Below, piece by piece: positions 28,048-37,460 of a DNA stretch of 64,000 nt. The notes below the pieces were generated by a model that made no database searches, was not told the DNA's origin, and saw nothing but the letters and a program-made list of their open reading frames with translations. This DNA is from Aliivibrio fischeri ATCC 7744 = JCM 18803 = DSM 507 (GTDB lineage: Bacteria; Pseudomonadota; Gammaproteobacteria; Enterobacterales; Vibrionaceae). Location: the NCBI RefSeq assembly GCF_023983475.1, contig NZ_CP092712.1, forward strand, positions 1,922,001 to 1,986,000, written 5' to 3'. Numbering within the stretch: position 1 is the first letter of the stretch; each line of letters begins with the position of its first letter. The translations under genes were made by a program, and so were the position numbers.

Positions 28048-28621
28048 AGTGAGATAACGTTGTACCATCAACTAATTCTAATTCACCGCCCATTGGAACA
28101 CCATGTGCTATTCGACTAGCAGGTACTTGGTGCTCTTGGCAAAGCTCAGCAATATAGTGTGCCGTTGCTTCCCCCTCAACCGTTGGGTTAGTTGCAAGAA
28201 TAACTTCTTTGATATCACCACGATTCAGACGATGATCTAATAAATCTAAACCAATATCGCTTGGACCAATACCATCCAGTGGCGATAAATGTCCCATTAG
28301 TACAAAGTAACGCCCAGAAAACTGCCCTGTTGCTTCTACTGCAACAATATCTGCAGGACTTTCAACAATACACATTTCACCACTTGCTTGACGCTTTGGA
28401 TTCAAACAAATAGCGCAGGTATCTTCCTCAGTAAATGTTCGACATTCCGAGCAGTGACCAATCTCTGACATCGCTTGAGAGAGTGCATCAGCTAATTGCA
28501 TTCCGCCTTGGCGATTACGCTGAAGCAAGTGGAAAGCCATTCGCTGAGCTGATTTTGGACCGACACCAGGTAAGCATCGTAATGATTCCATTAATTGTTC
28601 TAGTAAACCACTGGTTCGCAT
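28019..28621 (-). CDS. recR: Recombination mediator RecR
   Basis: 200 residues, normal length. Helix-hairpin-helix near the N-terminus ([20 protein letters not shown]), a zinc finger (CSEC...CAIC), then a Toprim domain ([16 protein letters not shown]). With RecO and RecF it loads RecA at single-stranded gaps. It is the last gene of the dnaX-ybaB-recR cluster, and overlaps rrtA at the 3' end. Confidence 0.96.
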   Translation of the reverse strand: MRTSGLLEQLMESLRCLPGVGPKSAQRMAFHLLQRNRQGGMQLADALSQAMSEIGHCSECRTFTEEDTCAICLNPKRQASGEMCIVESPADIVAVEATGQFSGRYFVLMGHLSPLDGIGPSDIGLDLLDHRLNRGDIKEVILATNPTVEGEATAHYIAELCQEHQVPASRIAHGVPMGGELELVDGTTLSHSILGRQKLY

Positions 28622-28642
28622 AGTTTCTTATATTCCTAAAAA

Positions 28643-28669
28643 GAAAAAGGCAGCCACTGAGCCGCCTAA
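28643..28669 (-). terminator. Terminator-like hairpin between ybaB and recR
   Basis: On the minus strand AGGCGGC and GCTGCCT pair (one wobble), followed by TTTTTC. A second, AT-rich 10-bp hairpin lies at 28678-28701. Partial termination or processing before recR is possible. Confidence 0.5.
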
Positions 28670-28722
28670 TTATTCCAAGATTAATAATGCGTTATTAATC
28701 TCAGCTTTATCATAAAGATAAA

Positions 28723-29058
28723 TTAGAATGGCATTTTAAAGCCCGGTGGCATTTGCATTCCACCAGTTACACTTGCCATTTTTTCTTTTTGTGTTTCTTC
28801 AATGCGACGAGATGCATCATTGAACGCAGCTGCGATCAAATCTTCTAGCATTTCTTTTTCATCTTCTTCCATTAGGCTTGGATCGATTTCAACACGACGA
28901 ACACTATGAGAACCAGTGATAGTTACTTTAACTAGACCAGCACCTGATTCACCAGTTACTTCCATGTTTGCGATTTCTTCTTGCATCTTCTGCATGCGAT
29001 CTTGCATTTGCTGGGCTTGCTTCATCAAGTTGCCCATGCCGCCTTTACCACCGAACAT
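28723..29058 (-). CDS. ybaB: YbaB/EbfC nucleoid-associated protein
   Basis: 111 residues. The N-terminus [18 protein letters not shown] and a long amphipathic helix lead into the core [19 protein letters not shown], exactly as in YbaB/EbfC. It is a small DNA-binding dimer of the nucleoid, encoded between dnaX and recR as in most gammaproteobacteria. The tail is glycine- and methionine-rich. Confidence 0.95.
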   Translation of the reverse strand: MFGGKGGMGNLMKQAQQMQDRMQKMQEEIANMEVTGESGAGLVKVTITGSHSVRRVEIDPSLMEEDEKEMLEDLIAAAFNDASRRIEETQKEKMASVTGGMQMPPGFKMPF

Positions 29059-29092
29059 AATTATTCTCTCTTAAGTTTACTTCTTTGTTACT

Positions 29093-29127
29093 AAAAAAAT
29101 GGGGGTTAAATTTTTGTTTTCAACCCA
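29093..29127 (-). terminator. Weak terminator between dnaX and ybaB
   Basis: GGGTT/AACCC stem with a long AT loop, followed on the minus strand by seven T. Confidence 0.45.
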
Positions 29128-29163
29128 CTCTAAATTTTAAATTAGATTGTATGAACGCTTATG

Positions 29164-31293
29164 TTAAATAGGTCTCACACTTTCTTGATCCATCTCTGCC
29201 CCAAATCTCTGAATAAAGAAATTGACGTGTGGATCTTGCTGCAAACTCTGATAAGCCGTTTGCAATTTGGTTTGATACATTTGCTCACGCAGCTCTAAAG
29301 GTGTTGTGCCTTCATCACTAATATCGATGGTTACCGTCACTTCTCGATTTAATGTTTGTGCTAGAGCTTGAGTGATCAGCTCATTAGCTTTGTCGCCATT
29401 TAAATGCGATTGAGCTGCTCGTAAATGTAACTTAACTTGGTTATCTTGCTCAACAAATGCTGAATTTAAAACAAGCTGCTGTACTAACTTTGGTAATGTT
29501 AATGACATTGCTAAAGCAGACCAAGTATCTTGTTTTGATGACTCTTCAACAAGCAATTTCACCATTTCAGGCGTTTTTTCATGCTCTAGCGCTTGTTTTA
29601 GTTTCGTTGGAGTAACATCACTCACCACTTTTTTCATTTCTGGTTGAGTTGATTTCCAGCGATACGGCTCTTCTGGTTTTTTCTCTTGTGTTGCGGAATT
29701 TCCAATTTGCGACACCTGAGCACGAGGCGCTAAATGTTGCTTTTCAGCAATACGCTCTAACACTGAACTCGTTTTTTTCTTATCGGATGCCGCACTAGCC
29801 TTTTTTGAGCCAGTACCTGTATTGGTTAAATTGTTTTTTGCACTACGCAATTGGTTACGAACACCTAATAGTCCACTTCGTGGGGCTGGCGTCTCTTGCA
29901 TAGGAGGCTGCGCTGAAGAAGACTGTTGAGGTGCTTGTGACGCAGATTCACCTGACGGCGTTCCCATAGGAGGCGCATCATACATTGGTGGTTGCTCAGA
30001 ATGCATTGGTGGTACATTCGCAGGCGCATGACCTTGCTGCGTTTGTTGAGACATTGCTGGACGTTGTTGAGGCGTCATTGGTCTCTGTGCTTGAGGTGCA
30101 AAATTAACAGTAACTGAAGGGGCTTGTTGCTGCACTCTTGGTGCCGTATTGATTGCTTGAGGTTCTGTTGATGGCACCGCAATTGGCTGTGCTTCTAATG
30201 CCTGAGCGTGTACGGGACGGAATGCTACCATTCTCAATAACATCATCTCAGCACCGGTTCGCTCATTTGGAGCTAATGGCAAGTCTTTACGGCTTTGCAG
30301 TACAATTTGATAAAACAATTGCACTTCTTGAGGAGATAATTGTGTACTTAAAAGCTCAATACGTTCAGCATCTGGCTGTGTTTTATCTAGAGTTGCAGGC
30401 AACGCTTGATACATAGCTAATTTATGAAGCTGATTAGCTAACTCTTTCGCTAATCCATCCCATTCAACACCAATATCGGCAAGATCATTTACGCAATTCA
30501 TGAGTGTCTGCATATTCTTAGTGCTGATCGCCTCTAGAATACGAATTGCCTGATCGGTATCTAAGGTTCCGAGCATTGCCGATACAATTTCAGCCGTCAC
30601 TGAACCGTTACCAAGCGCAATAGCTTGATCGGTTAAACTTAATGCATCACGCATACTACCGTCAGCGGCATGAGCAATAAGCCCAAGAGCTCGAGCTTCT
30701 TTTGAGACTTCTTCTTTATCAAGAACAAAGTCTAACTGCTCATGAATTTGGTCCACACTGATGTGCTTAAGGTGAAACTGTAAACAGCGAGAAAGGATCG
30801 TTACAGGTAGCTTCTGTGGATCCGTTGTTGCTAGTAAGAATTTTACGTATTCAGGCGGCTCTTCCAATGTCTTTAATAAGGCATTGAAACTGTGGCGTGA
30901 TAACATATGAACTTCATCGATCAAATAAACCTTAAAGCGACCACGCGCAGGCTTGTATTGAACGTTATCTAATAGTTCACGTGTATCTTCCACTTTCGTT
31001 CTAGAAGCAGCATCGATTTCAAGTAAATCAACAAAACGTCCTTCGTCGATTTCTTTACATGTAGAACACACACCACACGGTGTTGATGTGATCCCTTCTT
31101 CACAGTTCAAACCTTTAGCAAATAAACGCGCAATCGTGGTTTTACCCACACCACGTGTTCCGCTAAATAGATAAGCGTGATGAAGTCGATTATGGTCAAG
31201 TGCGTTTTCCAACGCAGTAAGCACATGAGGTTGGCCAACAACATCTTTAAAATGATGTGGTCGCCACTTCCGTGCCAATACTTGATAGCTCAT
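29164..31293 (-). CDS. dnaX: DNA polymerase III subunits tau and gamma
   Basis: 709 residues as tau. AAA+ clamp-loader ATPase: Walker A GTRGVGKTT, zinc module CEEGITSTPCGVCSTC, Walker B LIDEVHMLS, then a Pro/Gln-rich linker and the tau-specific C-terminus. The start is set at the ATG at 31293 (MSYQVLARKWRPH), the universal DnaX N-terminus; the frame running to 31338 adds 15 residues with no counterpart. A -1 frameshift site at 29800-29806 should yield the shorter gamma protein. It lies directly upstream of ybaB and recR. Confidence 0.96.
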   Translation of the reverse strand: MSYQVLARKWRPHHFKDVVGQPHVLTALENALDHNRLHHAYLFSGTRGVGKTTIARLFAKGLNCEEGITSTPCGVCSTCKEIDEGRFVDLLEIDAASRTKVEDTRELLDNVQYKPARGRFKVYLIDEVHMLSRHSFNALLKTLEEPPEYVKFLLATTDPQKLPVTILSRCLQFHLKHISVDQIHEQLDFVLDKEEVSKEARALGLIAHAADGSMRDALSLTDQAIALGNGSVTAEIVSAMLGTLDTDQAIRILEAISTKNMQTLMNCVNDLADIGVEWDGLAKELANQLHKLAMYQALPATLDKTQPDAERIELLSTQLSPQEVQLFYQIVLQSRKDLPLAPNERTGAEMMLLRMVAFRPVHAQALEAQPIAVPSTEPQAINTAPRVQQQAPSVTVNFAPQAQRPMTPQQRPAMSQQTQQGHAPANVPPMHSEQPPMYDAPPMGTPSGESASQAPQQSSSAQPPMQETPAPRSGLLGVRNQLRSAKNNLTNTGTGSKKASAASDKKKTSSVLERIAEKQHLAPRAQVSQIGNSATQEKKPEEPYRWKSTQPEMKKVVSDVTPTKLKQALEHEKTPEMVKLLVEESSKQDTWSALAMSLTLPKLVQQLVLNSAFVEQDNQVKLHLRAAQSHLNGDKANELITQALAQTLNREVTVTIDISDEGTTPLELREQMYQTKLQTAYQSLQQDPHVNFFIQRFGAEMDQESVRPI
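29795..29806 (-). other. Programmed -1 frameshift site of dnaX (gamma product)
   Basis: On the minus strand the codons TCA AAA AAG contain the slippery heptamer A-AAA-AAG in the correct phase, as in E. coli dnaX. After a -1 slip the ribosome reads GGC and then a TAG stop (29797-29795), giving a gamma protein of about 499 residues ending in glycine. The E. coli site also stops one codon after the slip. An upstream Shine-Dalgarno-like element and a downstream stem are weak here. Confidence 0.85.
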
Positions 31294-31336
31294 AGAATAC
31301 AGCCCAAAATAAAATAGTTCTAAATCGTAGCACAGC

Positions 31337-31371
31337 AAAAAAATGAGATCTTCCTTGATAGAGAGATCTCA
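31337..31371 (-). terminator. Terminator of apt
   Basis: TGAGATCT and AGATCTCA form an 8-bp stem, followed on the minus strand by seven T. It separates apt from dnaX. Confidence 0.8.
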
Positions 31372-31396
31372 CGTAATTAACTGTGTATATGAAGAA

Positions 31397-31942
31397 TTAG
31401 TGACCAGCAAACTCACAAATGCTGTATACGTTTAGACCTAGGCCTTCTAAACGTGCTTCGCCACCAATTTCTGGAAGATTAATAACAAATGCGGCATGCT
31501 CAACTTCACCACCAAGTTGGCGGATCAGTTTTACCGTTGCTTCAATCGTTCCACCTGTTGCTAATAGGTCATCAACAACAAGCACCTTGTCACCTTCAAC
31601 GATCGCATCAGTATGAATTTCTAATGTATCCGTACCGTACTCTAAATCGTAAGTTTGTGCGATTGTTGGACGAGGCAATTTACCTGGTTTACGAACAGGA
31701 ACAAAGCCAACACCTAACTCTAATGCTAATGGCGCACCAAATAAGAAACCACGAGCTTCTGTACCAACGATTTTAGTAAAACCGCCTTGCTTATACTTTT
31801 CAACTAATAGTTGAATTGTTGCTTGGTATGCTTTTGGGTCTTCCATTAAGCTTGTTACATCACGGAACATAATGCCAGCTTTAGGGTAATCAGGAATTGA
31901 TTTAATACTGTTCTTAATCAGTGTTAGTGTTTCTGTAGACAT
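31397..31942 (-). CDS. apt: Adenine phosphoribosyltransferase
   Basis: 181 residues. Type I phosphoribosyltransferase with the PRPP loop [13 protein letters not shown] and the flexible-loop RKPGKLP block; ARGFLFG is the family's base-recognition region. It salvages adenine to AMP. It lies upstream of dnaX as in E. coli, but a terminator intervenes. Confidence 0.96.
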   Translation of the reverse strand: MSTETLTLIKNSIKSIPDYPKAGIMFRDVTSLMEDPKAYQATIQLLVEKYKQGGFTKIVGTEARGFLFGAPLALELGVGFVPVRKPGKLPRPTIAQTYDLEYGTDTLEIHTDAIVEGDKVLVVDDLLATGGTIEATVKLIRQLGGEVEHAAFVINLPEIGGEARLEGLGLNVYSICEFAGH

Positions 31943-32071
31943 GGTTATTTGACCTGCTTTGCCTCTATTCGGGCTTAAAAATAAATTAACCGAGCAATGG
32001 TATTCACTTTCTTATCCATGAGCAAGTATTACCAAACAAGGTGCGTAGTTGATCAAAGAGTTAATACAAAT

Positions 32072-32440
32072 CTACCCCGAGGTAGGAATCCTTGAAAAAC
32101 AGACCAAAAGCACAATAGCAAAACAAAATAGACCTATTTTTACCCATAAAAGTGGAGCAAGAGCAATTGAAATAACAAAACTTAGTATTATCAAAAAGAA
32201 GGCTTTTTTCTTTATTGATTTTTTAATCGTTTTTTTCTCTTGCCACTCCACAATCGGAGGGCCTAAAGATGGATGAGTGATCAACCAATGGTTCACTCGC
32301 GGCGATGCTTTCATAAAACATGCACTGGCTAATAACAAGAAAGGCGTGGTTGGTAAAAGTGGCAGAATAACACCGATTAAACCTAGAATAAGCGATGTTA
32401 ATCCAGTAACAAACCAAAATACTCTACGGGTAAAATGCAA
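32072..32440 (-). CDS. ybaN: YbaN-family (DUF454) inner-membrane protein
   Basis: 122 residues with three or four membrane helices. The DUF454 signature GLIGVILPLLPTTPFLLLASACFMKASPR is complete (residues ~20-48). Function is unknown across the family. It sits just upstream of apt, the same neighbourhood as E. coli ybaN-apt-dnaX, which supports the assignment. The second half (FFLIILSFVISIALAP) is strongly hydrophobic. Confidence 0.88.
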   Translation of the reverse strand: MHFTRRVFWFVTGLTSLILGLIGVILPLLPTTPFLLLASACFMKASPRVNHWLITHPSLGPPIVEWQEKKTIKKSIKKKAFFLIILSFVISIALAPLLWVKIGLFCFAIVLLVCFSRIPTSG

Positions 32441-32502
32441 ATCAGCCTCTAAATAATCAAAAAGTTAACCAGAATGTAAACAAGCATCGACTTTAATCAA
32501 TT

Positions 32503-33615
32503 CTAAAACGATGTCAATTCTAACTTAAAGCTGCTGCACCCTACATTATTTAATGAAAGGCTATTCGCTCCTTCTTTCACAGAAAAACGATGGACTTGGT
32601 TACTTGACGCATTAATCGTTAATTGATTATTTGCCCGGAGCACATTACGTTGATTATTACTCTCCCAGATCGCATCAAGACCAGCTGATAAAATAAAAAC
32701 CGCTTGCTCGGACAAATCCACATAACCAAAAACGCCCGACATAGCTTGGCTATTCTCCATTGTACTCATGCCTTTTTCTATTGATGCAACCATTGCAGAA
32801 ATCGTATTCGTTGACATCTGTTGGTCTCGAATAAAATCATTAAAGAACGCTCTAATTAATAAACAAGAAATAACACCGTTTTCTCCACCTGAATCGGAAT
32901 CAACAAGATAGAAAAATAAACGACCATCCAATAACCATTCATAATCAAAGATTAAAGGCATACCATCGGTTGACTGCAATAAACGATAACTTAATTTCCA
33001 GTTAGCATGCTGAGCTTCACTCTCTGGCAATAACTCAAACAATAATTCTCGACCAACATTAGGCTCTTCTTGTAAATACTCTAAATGCCAATGCAGTTCA
33101 TCATTACAGCTTTTATCAAGCTCTGACGTTCTGAACCACTGACTAGAAAAATCTTGCATTCTTAACGAACTTTCTTCACTTAGCTTTAATGCTGAAGAGA
33201 GCGATTTAATTAAAATTGATACATCACTAATTGGTTTAACCAGAAAATCTTTTGCTCCAAGACGCAACACCTTAGCGACATCTTGCATATCACCGCTACC
33301 TGAAATAACAATGATTGGAAGCATTGGGTATTCCAATACTGCTTCCTCTACAAATTCGATGCCATTCAAAATAGGCATGGCTAAATCACACAGCAATACA
33401 TCAGGTAAAGAATGCTTAAGCATTTGTAAACCTTCAAGGCCGTTGTTCGCTTCTTTAACATTGCACGAATATGTTTCTAAGACCGCTCTTATCATTGAGC
33501 GAAAGATTGGATCATCATCAACAATTAAAATATCTTTGTTTTTTAATAGATCTTCTACAGGAGTGTTCCCCTCTCCTTCCTTTCTTCTTGTTGCCTGCTC
33601 TACTGACACTGACAT
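32503..33615 (-). CDS. rssB: Response regulator RssB-like (REC + degenerate PP2C domain)
   Basis: 370 residues from the ATG at 33615. The receiver domain (~25-145) has the acidic pair in ILIVDDDP, the phospho-aspartate in LLCDLAMPILNG and the lysine in FLVKPISD. The rest is a PP2C/SpoIIE-like domain resembling E. coli RssB (LLIRAFFNDFIRDQ and ILSAGLDA align with RssB blocks) and apparently lacking catalytic metal sites. RssB delivers the stress sigma factor RpoS to ClpXP. A GTG 21 bases upstream was rejected because GAGGG sits seven bases before the chosen ATG. It is longer than E. coli RssB (337) because of an N-terminal extension. Confidence 0.8.
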   Translation of the reverse strand: MSVSVEQATRRKEGEGNTPVEDLLKNKDILIVDDDPIFRSMIRAVLETYSCNVKEANNGLEGLQMLKHSLPDVLLCDLAMPILNGIEFVEEAVLEYPMLPIIVISGSGDMQDVAKVLRLGAKDFLVKPISDVSILIKSLSSALKLSEESSLRMQDFSSQWFRTSELDKSCNDELHWHLEYLQEEPNVGRELLFELLPESEAQHANWKLSYRLLQSTDGMPLIFDYEWLLDGRLFFYLVDSDSGGENGVISCLLIRAFFNDFIRDQQMSTNTISAMVASIEKGMSTMENSQAMSGVFGYVDLSEQAVFILSAGLDAIWESNNQRNVLRANNQLTINASSNQVHRFSVKEGANSLSLNNVGCSSFKLELTSF

Positions 33616-33856
33616 ACGACTACCCTCTGCACGCACCCAAATTCAATACCTATTATTTTTATTATCTAAAATAAATTTAGTTCGAGATCCAAGCGAGCAC
33701 AAATAATTTTAGCTATCATTATTAATAAAATGCTAAATTAGCCGTGAATTTGGACTTTTATTTACAGATTTTCATTTTAGTTGACTTATAACAACACCAA
33801 TTCACGCATTTTTGTTACACTTTAGCGCTCTAAAGAACGGAGAGTATCTTAATATA

Positions 33857-34732
33857 ATGAAATTAGATGATTTAAATTTGTTTCGACAAGTGGTTGAAAA
33901 TGGCAGCTATACTGCAGCTTCAAGAAAAACCCTAATTCCTGTTGCGACAATTACTCGTCGGATTCAAGCTTTAGAAGATTCTTTAGATATTCGCTTACTC
34001 AACCGTCATGCTAGGAAATTATCTCTTACTGAAGCTGGTCAAAAGTTTTACGATGAATGTGCCCCTATTCTAGCGACATTGGTAAACACCAGTGAATATC
34101 TAGGTGAAGAATGTCGTGGTGCAGCAGGAAAGCTAAAGATTGCAGCCCCTTCAAACCTAACTAAACGCATGATCCAACCCATTTTGAATAAGTTTATGCT
34201 GCTTTATCCTGATATTAGCATCAACTTAACCATGAGCAATCAACCCGAGCAACTTGACCCTACTGATTGGGATATTATTTTCCGCGTTGGTAAGCAGCGA
34301 GATTCTTCTCTTATTGCTCGTCAAATTGGCTCTTTGGAAGATATTTTAGTTGCAAGTCCAACTTACTTAGAAAAAAATTCTGAACCAACTCATGCGCAAG
34401 AACTGCATAAACACAGTCTATTGAAAGGCAACCCTTTAATGCGTTGGCGCTTAACCAACAGAGATGGTGAATCAGTTACAATTACCGATGCTGGACGTTT
34501 TGAAGCAAGTGAACTAAATGTAATTCGTATGGCGTGTTCAAATGGATTGGGTATTACCTTAATGCCAGATATCATGATCAGCCAATACCTAGAGGAAGGT
34601 TCGCTTATTCGAGTTCTAAGTGATTGGTCTGCTAACCCTCGTGATATTTACATGATATACAACTACAAAGATCATCAACCTGAAAAAGTACGTCTGTTTA
34701 TTGATTTTGTAAGTAATCACATTCCTGATTAA
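33857..34732 (+). CDS. LysR-family transcriptional regulator
   Basis: 291 residues from the ATG at 33857 (MKLDDLNLFRQVVENGSY, the usual LysR N-terminus); the frame to 33812 uses a TTG and adds nothing typical. Winged helix in residues ~1-60 (SYTAASRKTLIPVATITRRIQALE), then the effector-binding domain with two alpha/beta lobes. It belongs to the CrgA/DsdC-like group of short regulators; its target is unknown. Divergent from the RssB-like gene over 241 bases. Ends at a bidirectional terminator shared with purF. Confidence 0.88.
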   Translation: MKLDDLNLFRQVVENGSYTAASRKTLIPVATITRRIQALEDSLDIRLLNRHARKLSLTEAGQKFYDECAPILATLVNTSEYLGEECRGAAGKLKIAAPSNLTKRMIQPILNKFMLLYPDISINLTMSNQPEQLDPTDWDIIFRVGKQRDSSLIARQIGSLEDILVASPTYLEKNSEPTHAQELHKHSLLKGNPLMRWRLTNRDGESVTITDAGRFEASELNVIRMACSNGLGITLMPDIMISQYLEEGSLIRVLSDWSANPRDIYMIYNYKDHQPEKVRLFIDFVSNHIPD

Positions 34733-34744
34733 TGTATTACATAC

Positions 34745-34777
34745 AAAAAAAGCCTGTGAAATCACAGGCTTTTTTTA
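34745..34777. terminator. Bidirectional terminator of LysR gene and purF
   Basis: AAAGCCTGTGA and TCACAGGCTTT pair perfectly around AA, with A and T runs on the two sides. It lies between two convergent genes. Confidence 0.92.
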
Positions 34778-34791
34778 TTCTGAACGAAAAA

Positions 34792-36306
34792 TTAAATCTC
34801 TTCGTTATAAATGTCGAGACTTGCTACATTTTGTGCTTCGTTATCTTGTTTTGCATCATCATTACGTAGGCTTTCTAAGTACTCTAAGTAATTTTGATCA
34901 ACATCACCCGTAACATAATGCGCATTGAAAACCGATGTTTCAAATTTCTCAATCTCTCTGTTACCACAACCAACCGCATCAACTAAGTCCGAAAGATCTT
35001 GGAAAATAAGAGCATCAGCACCAATAGCCTTACAGATCTCATCCACTTCACGACCATGTGCAATCAATTCATTTGCACTTGGCATATCGATGCCATATAC
35101 GTTAGGGAAACGAATCTCAGGGGCCGCTGACACCATATAAACGTTCTTAGCACCAGAATCACGAGCCATTTCAATAATCTGCTCTGAGGTTGTTCCACGC
35201 ACAATAGAGTCATCAACTAATAAAACGTTTTTATCTTTAAATTCTGAACGAATAGCATTCAATTTACGACGAACTGATTTCTTACGCTCTTGTTGACCTG
35301 GCATGATAAAAGTACGGCCTACATAACGGTTCTTAACAAAACCTTGACGGTAAGGTTTATTAATAATTTGTGCGATTTCTAATGCGATATCACACGATGT
35401 TTCAGGGATCGGCAGTACCACATCAATATCAAGATCTTCCCATTCACGTTTAATTTTTTCACCCAAACGCTTGCCCATTTCAACTCGAGCACTGTATACC
35501 GAAATTTTATCGATAAAAGAATCAGGGCGAGCAAAGTAAACAAACTCAAAAATACATGGGTTTAGTTTAGGTTCATGTGCACATTGTTGTGTATATAGCC
35601 CACCTTCAAATGGAGCATAAATTGCTTCACCAGGTGCAACATCACGAACAAAATCGAAACCGACAGCATCTAAAGCTACAGACTCTGAAGCCACCATATA
35701 TTCTGTACGGCCTTCAACTTCGCGTTTACCTAGACATAATGGGCGAATACCATTTGGGTCTCGGAATGCAACCATACCGTGTCCAATAATCATTGCGGTT
35801 ACCGCATAAGCACCACGAATTTGCTCGTGAACTTTAGTGACTGTTTTAAAAATATCTTCTTGAGTTAATGGGTAATTTTTTGATTCATCAAGATGGTGCG
35901 CAAAAATATTTAATAACACTTCTGAATCTGAAGTTGTATTAACATGACGACGTTCTTGTTCAAATAAAGTCTCACGGATTTCGTTAGCATTGGTTAAGTT
36001 ACCGTTATGCGCGAGGGTGATACCAAATGGAGAGTTAACATAGAAAGGTTGCGCTTCTGAGGCACTAGAACTACCTGCTGTAGGGTATCGAACATGACCA
36101 ATACCAACGTTACCTTGTAGGCGTTGCATGTGTTTTGTTTCAAATACATCCTTCACCAAACCGTTCGCCTTTCTCAGACGGAAACGATTGCTTTCTATGG
36201 TAATAATACCAGCAGCATCTTGGCCACGATGTTGTAGCACTGTTAAAGCGTCATAGATTGACTGGTTTACTGGTGTTGCGCCCACGATTCCAACAATACC
36301 GCACAT
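34792..36306 (-). CDS. purF: Amidophosphoribosyltransferase
   Basis: 504 residues, the E. coli length (505). The N-terminal nucleophile Cys2 (MCGIVGIVG) opens the glutamine amidotransferase domain; the phosphoribosyltransferase domain carries [16 protein letters not shown] (PRPP loop). It makes phosphoribosylamine, the first committed step of purine synthesis. It follows cvpA by 34 bases and shares its PurR-controlled promoter. Confidence 0.97.
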   Translation of the reverse strand: MCGIVGIVGATPVNQSIYDALTVLQHRGQDAAGIITIESNRFRLRKANGLVKDVFETKHMQRLQGNVGIGHVRYPTAGSSSASEAQPFYVNSPFGITLAHNGNLTNANEIRETLFEQERRHVNTTSDSEVLLNIFAHHLDESKNYPLTQEDIFKTVTKVHEQIRGAYAVTAMIIGHGMVAFRDPNGIRPLCLGKREVEGRTEYMVASESVALDAVGFDFVRDVAPGEAIYAPFEGGLYTQQCAHEPKLNPCIFEFVYFARPDSFIDKISVYSARVEMGKRLGEKIKREWEDLDIDVVLPIPETSCDIALEIAQIINKPYRQGFVKNRYVGRTFIMPGQQERKKSVRRKLNAIRSEFKDKNVLLVDDSIVRGTTSEQIIEMARDSGAKNVYMVSAAPEIRFPNVYGIDMPSANELIAHGREVDEICKAIGADALIFQDLSDLVDAVGCGNREIEKFETSVFNAHYVTGDVDQNYLEYLESLRNDDAKQDNEAQNVASLDIYNEEI

Positions 36307-36340
36307 GTCCTAGAGTCCTCAATTTGCTAAAAAACTGGCG

Positions 36341-36832
36341 CTATTTAGCGCCAGGAAGAAAACTTGATGTATCCTTTAAGTAATCGAAGAACCACTCAAT
36401 TACTACCGAAAATTGCGGTATTAATTGTGATTGCTTCCACCACTCTGAATCTGATAAAGAAGTAAAGGCATCAATAAAGAATAAAACAGCTGCTATGATT
36501 AGCACACCTCTTAATCCTCCAAAGACAATCCCTAAAATCCTATCGGTTCCTGACAACCCTGTTTTTTGTACTAATTGACCTACTACGTAGTTAACAACCG
36601 CACCAACAATTAAGGTTGCCACAAACAAGGCAGCTATTGCACTGCCATTTCTTATCATTTCGTCATGAATATTTGTAAAGTAAACCGCTAGTTTTGGATA
36701 AAAGTTGCTGGCAATAAAAAATGCACCAAACCAAATAACCAAAGACAACGCTTCTTTTACAAAACCTCTAATCAAACTGATTAAAGCTGACAGGCTAATA
36801 ACGCCTAAAATGACAAAATCGATCCAAATCAT
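36341..36832 (-). CDS. cvpA: CvpA family membrane protein
   Basis: 163 residues with four membrane helices, starting [29 protein letters not shown] as in E. coli CvpA (162). CvpA is needed for colicin V production in E. coli and for envelope robustness; the biochemical role is unsettled. It is the first gene of the cvpA-purF operon and has a PurR box 48 bases upstream. Confidence 0.93.
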   Translation of the reverse strand: MIWIDFVILGVISLSALISLIRGFVKEALSLVIWFGAFFIASNFYPKLAVYFTNIHDEMIRNGSAIAALFVATLIVGAVVNYVVGQLVQKTGLSGTDRILGIVFGGLRGVLIIAAVLFFIDAFTSLSDSEWWKQSQLIPQFSVVIEWFFDYLKDTSSFLPGAK

Positions 36833-36879
36833 AATTTATCTTTTCTCTGTTGCTGCGCATTTTAACAGAAAAATCCGCT

Positions 36880-36895
36880 ACGCAAACGTTTTCTT
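36880..36895. promoter_or_regulatory. PurR box upstream of cvpA-purF
   Basis: ACGCAAACGTTTTCTT matches the PurR operator consensus (ACGCAAACG-TTTCGT type) at nearly every base. It is 48 bases before the cvpA start and overlaps the stop codon of dedD. E. coli controls cvpA-purF in the same way, so repression by PurR with hypoxanthine or guanine is expected. Confidence 0.85.
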
Positions 36896-37451
36896 ATGGG
36901 TTTAGTGGTGTAAATTTGAGCAATTGACCATTTAAGCCAGTTATTTCTTTTAATTTTGGCAGTTGCTTTTCTAGATCAGGTTTAGAAACATCTGGACCAA
37001 CAGCAACTCGAACTAAATCACCTGGTTGTGGATCTTTAGGGAAAGTATGCGCTTGGTAACCTTGCTTACGTAACTTAAGAGCAAGATTTTTTGCGTTATC
37101 TGCATTTCTAAATACACCAAGCTGAATGATCCATGCGCTTTTTGCATAATCCACTTTAGAAGGTTGTGGTTGTTTTTTCTCAACAATCGTCAACGCTTCC
37201 TTTTCAGGCTCAGTAGGTGAAGATTCAATAGTTACTTCGACAGGTTCATCTGGAAGTTCCGCATCAAAATCAACCGGCTCTTGAATCTCAAATTGCTCTA
37301 CATCTTTAGAAAGCTCAGGCTTAATTGGAATACTTGCAAACTCTTCTTGGTAATGTTTTTTCTTACCATCAAATAGATCAGGTAAAACAATTACCCCAAT
37401 AGCAACCAATATTATGGTTCCGACTAAACGTCGTTGAAATGGACTAGACAC
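36894..37451 (-). CDS. dedD: DedD-like SPOR-domain protein
   Basis: 185 residues. A short cytoplasmic start (SSPFQRRLVG), one membrane helix (~10-26), an acidic/Pro-rich periplasmic linker, and a C-terminal SPOR domain (~107-183: SAWIIQLGVFRNADNAKNLALKLRKQGY). SPOR domains bind denuded glycan at the division septum; DedD is a non-essential divisome protein. It follows folC by nine bases. Confidence 0.9.
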   Translation of the reverse strand: MSSPFQRRLVGTIILVAIGVIVLPDLFDGKKKHYQEEFASIPIKPELSKDVEQFEIQEPVDFDAELPDEPVEVTIESSPTEPEKEALTIVEKKQPQPSKVDYAKSAWIIQLGVFRNADNAKNLALKLRKQGYQAHTFPKDPQPGDLVRVAVGPDVSKPDLEKQLPKLKEITGLNGQLLKFTPLNP

Positions 37452-37460
37452 TCATGTTCC

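Noticed and set aside
31294-31396. Gap between apt and dnaX considered for a small stable RNA
   Set aside because: It holds only the apt terminator and AT-rich sequence.
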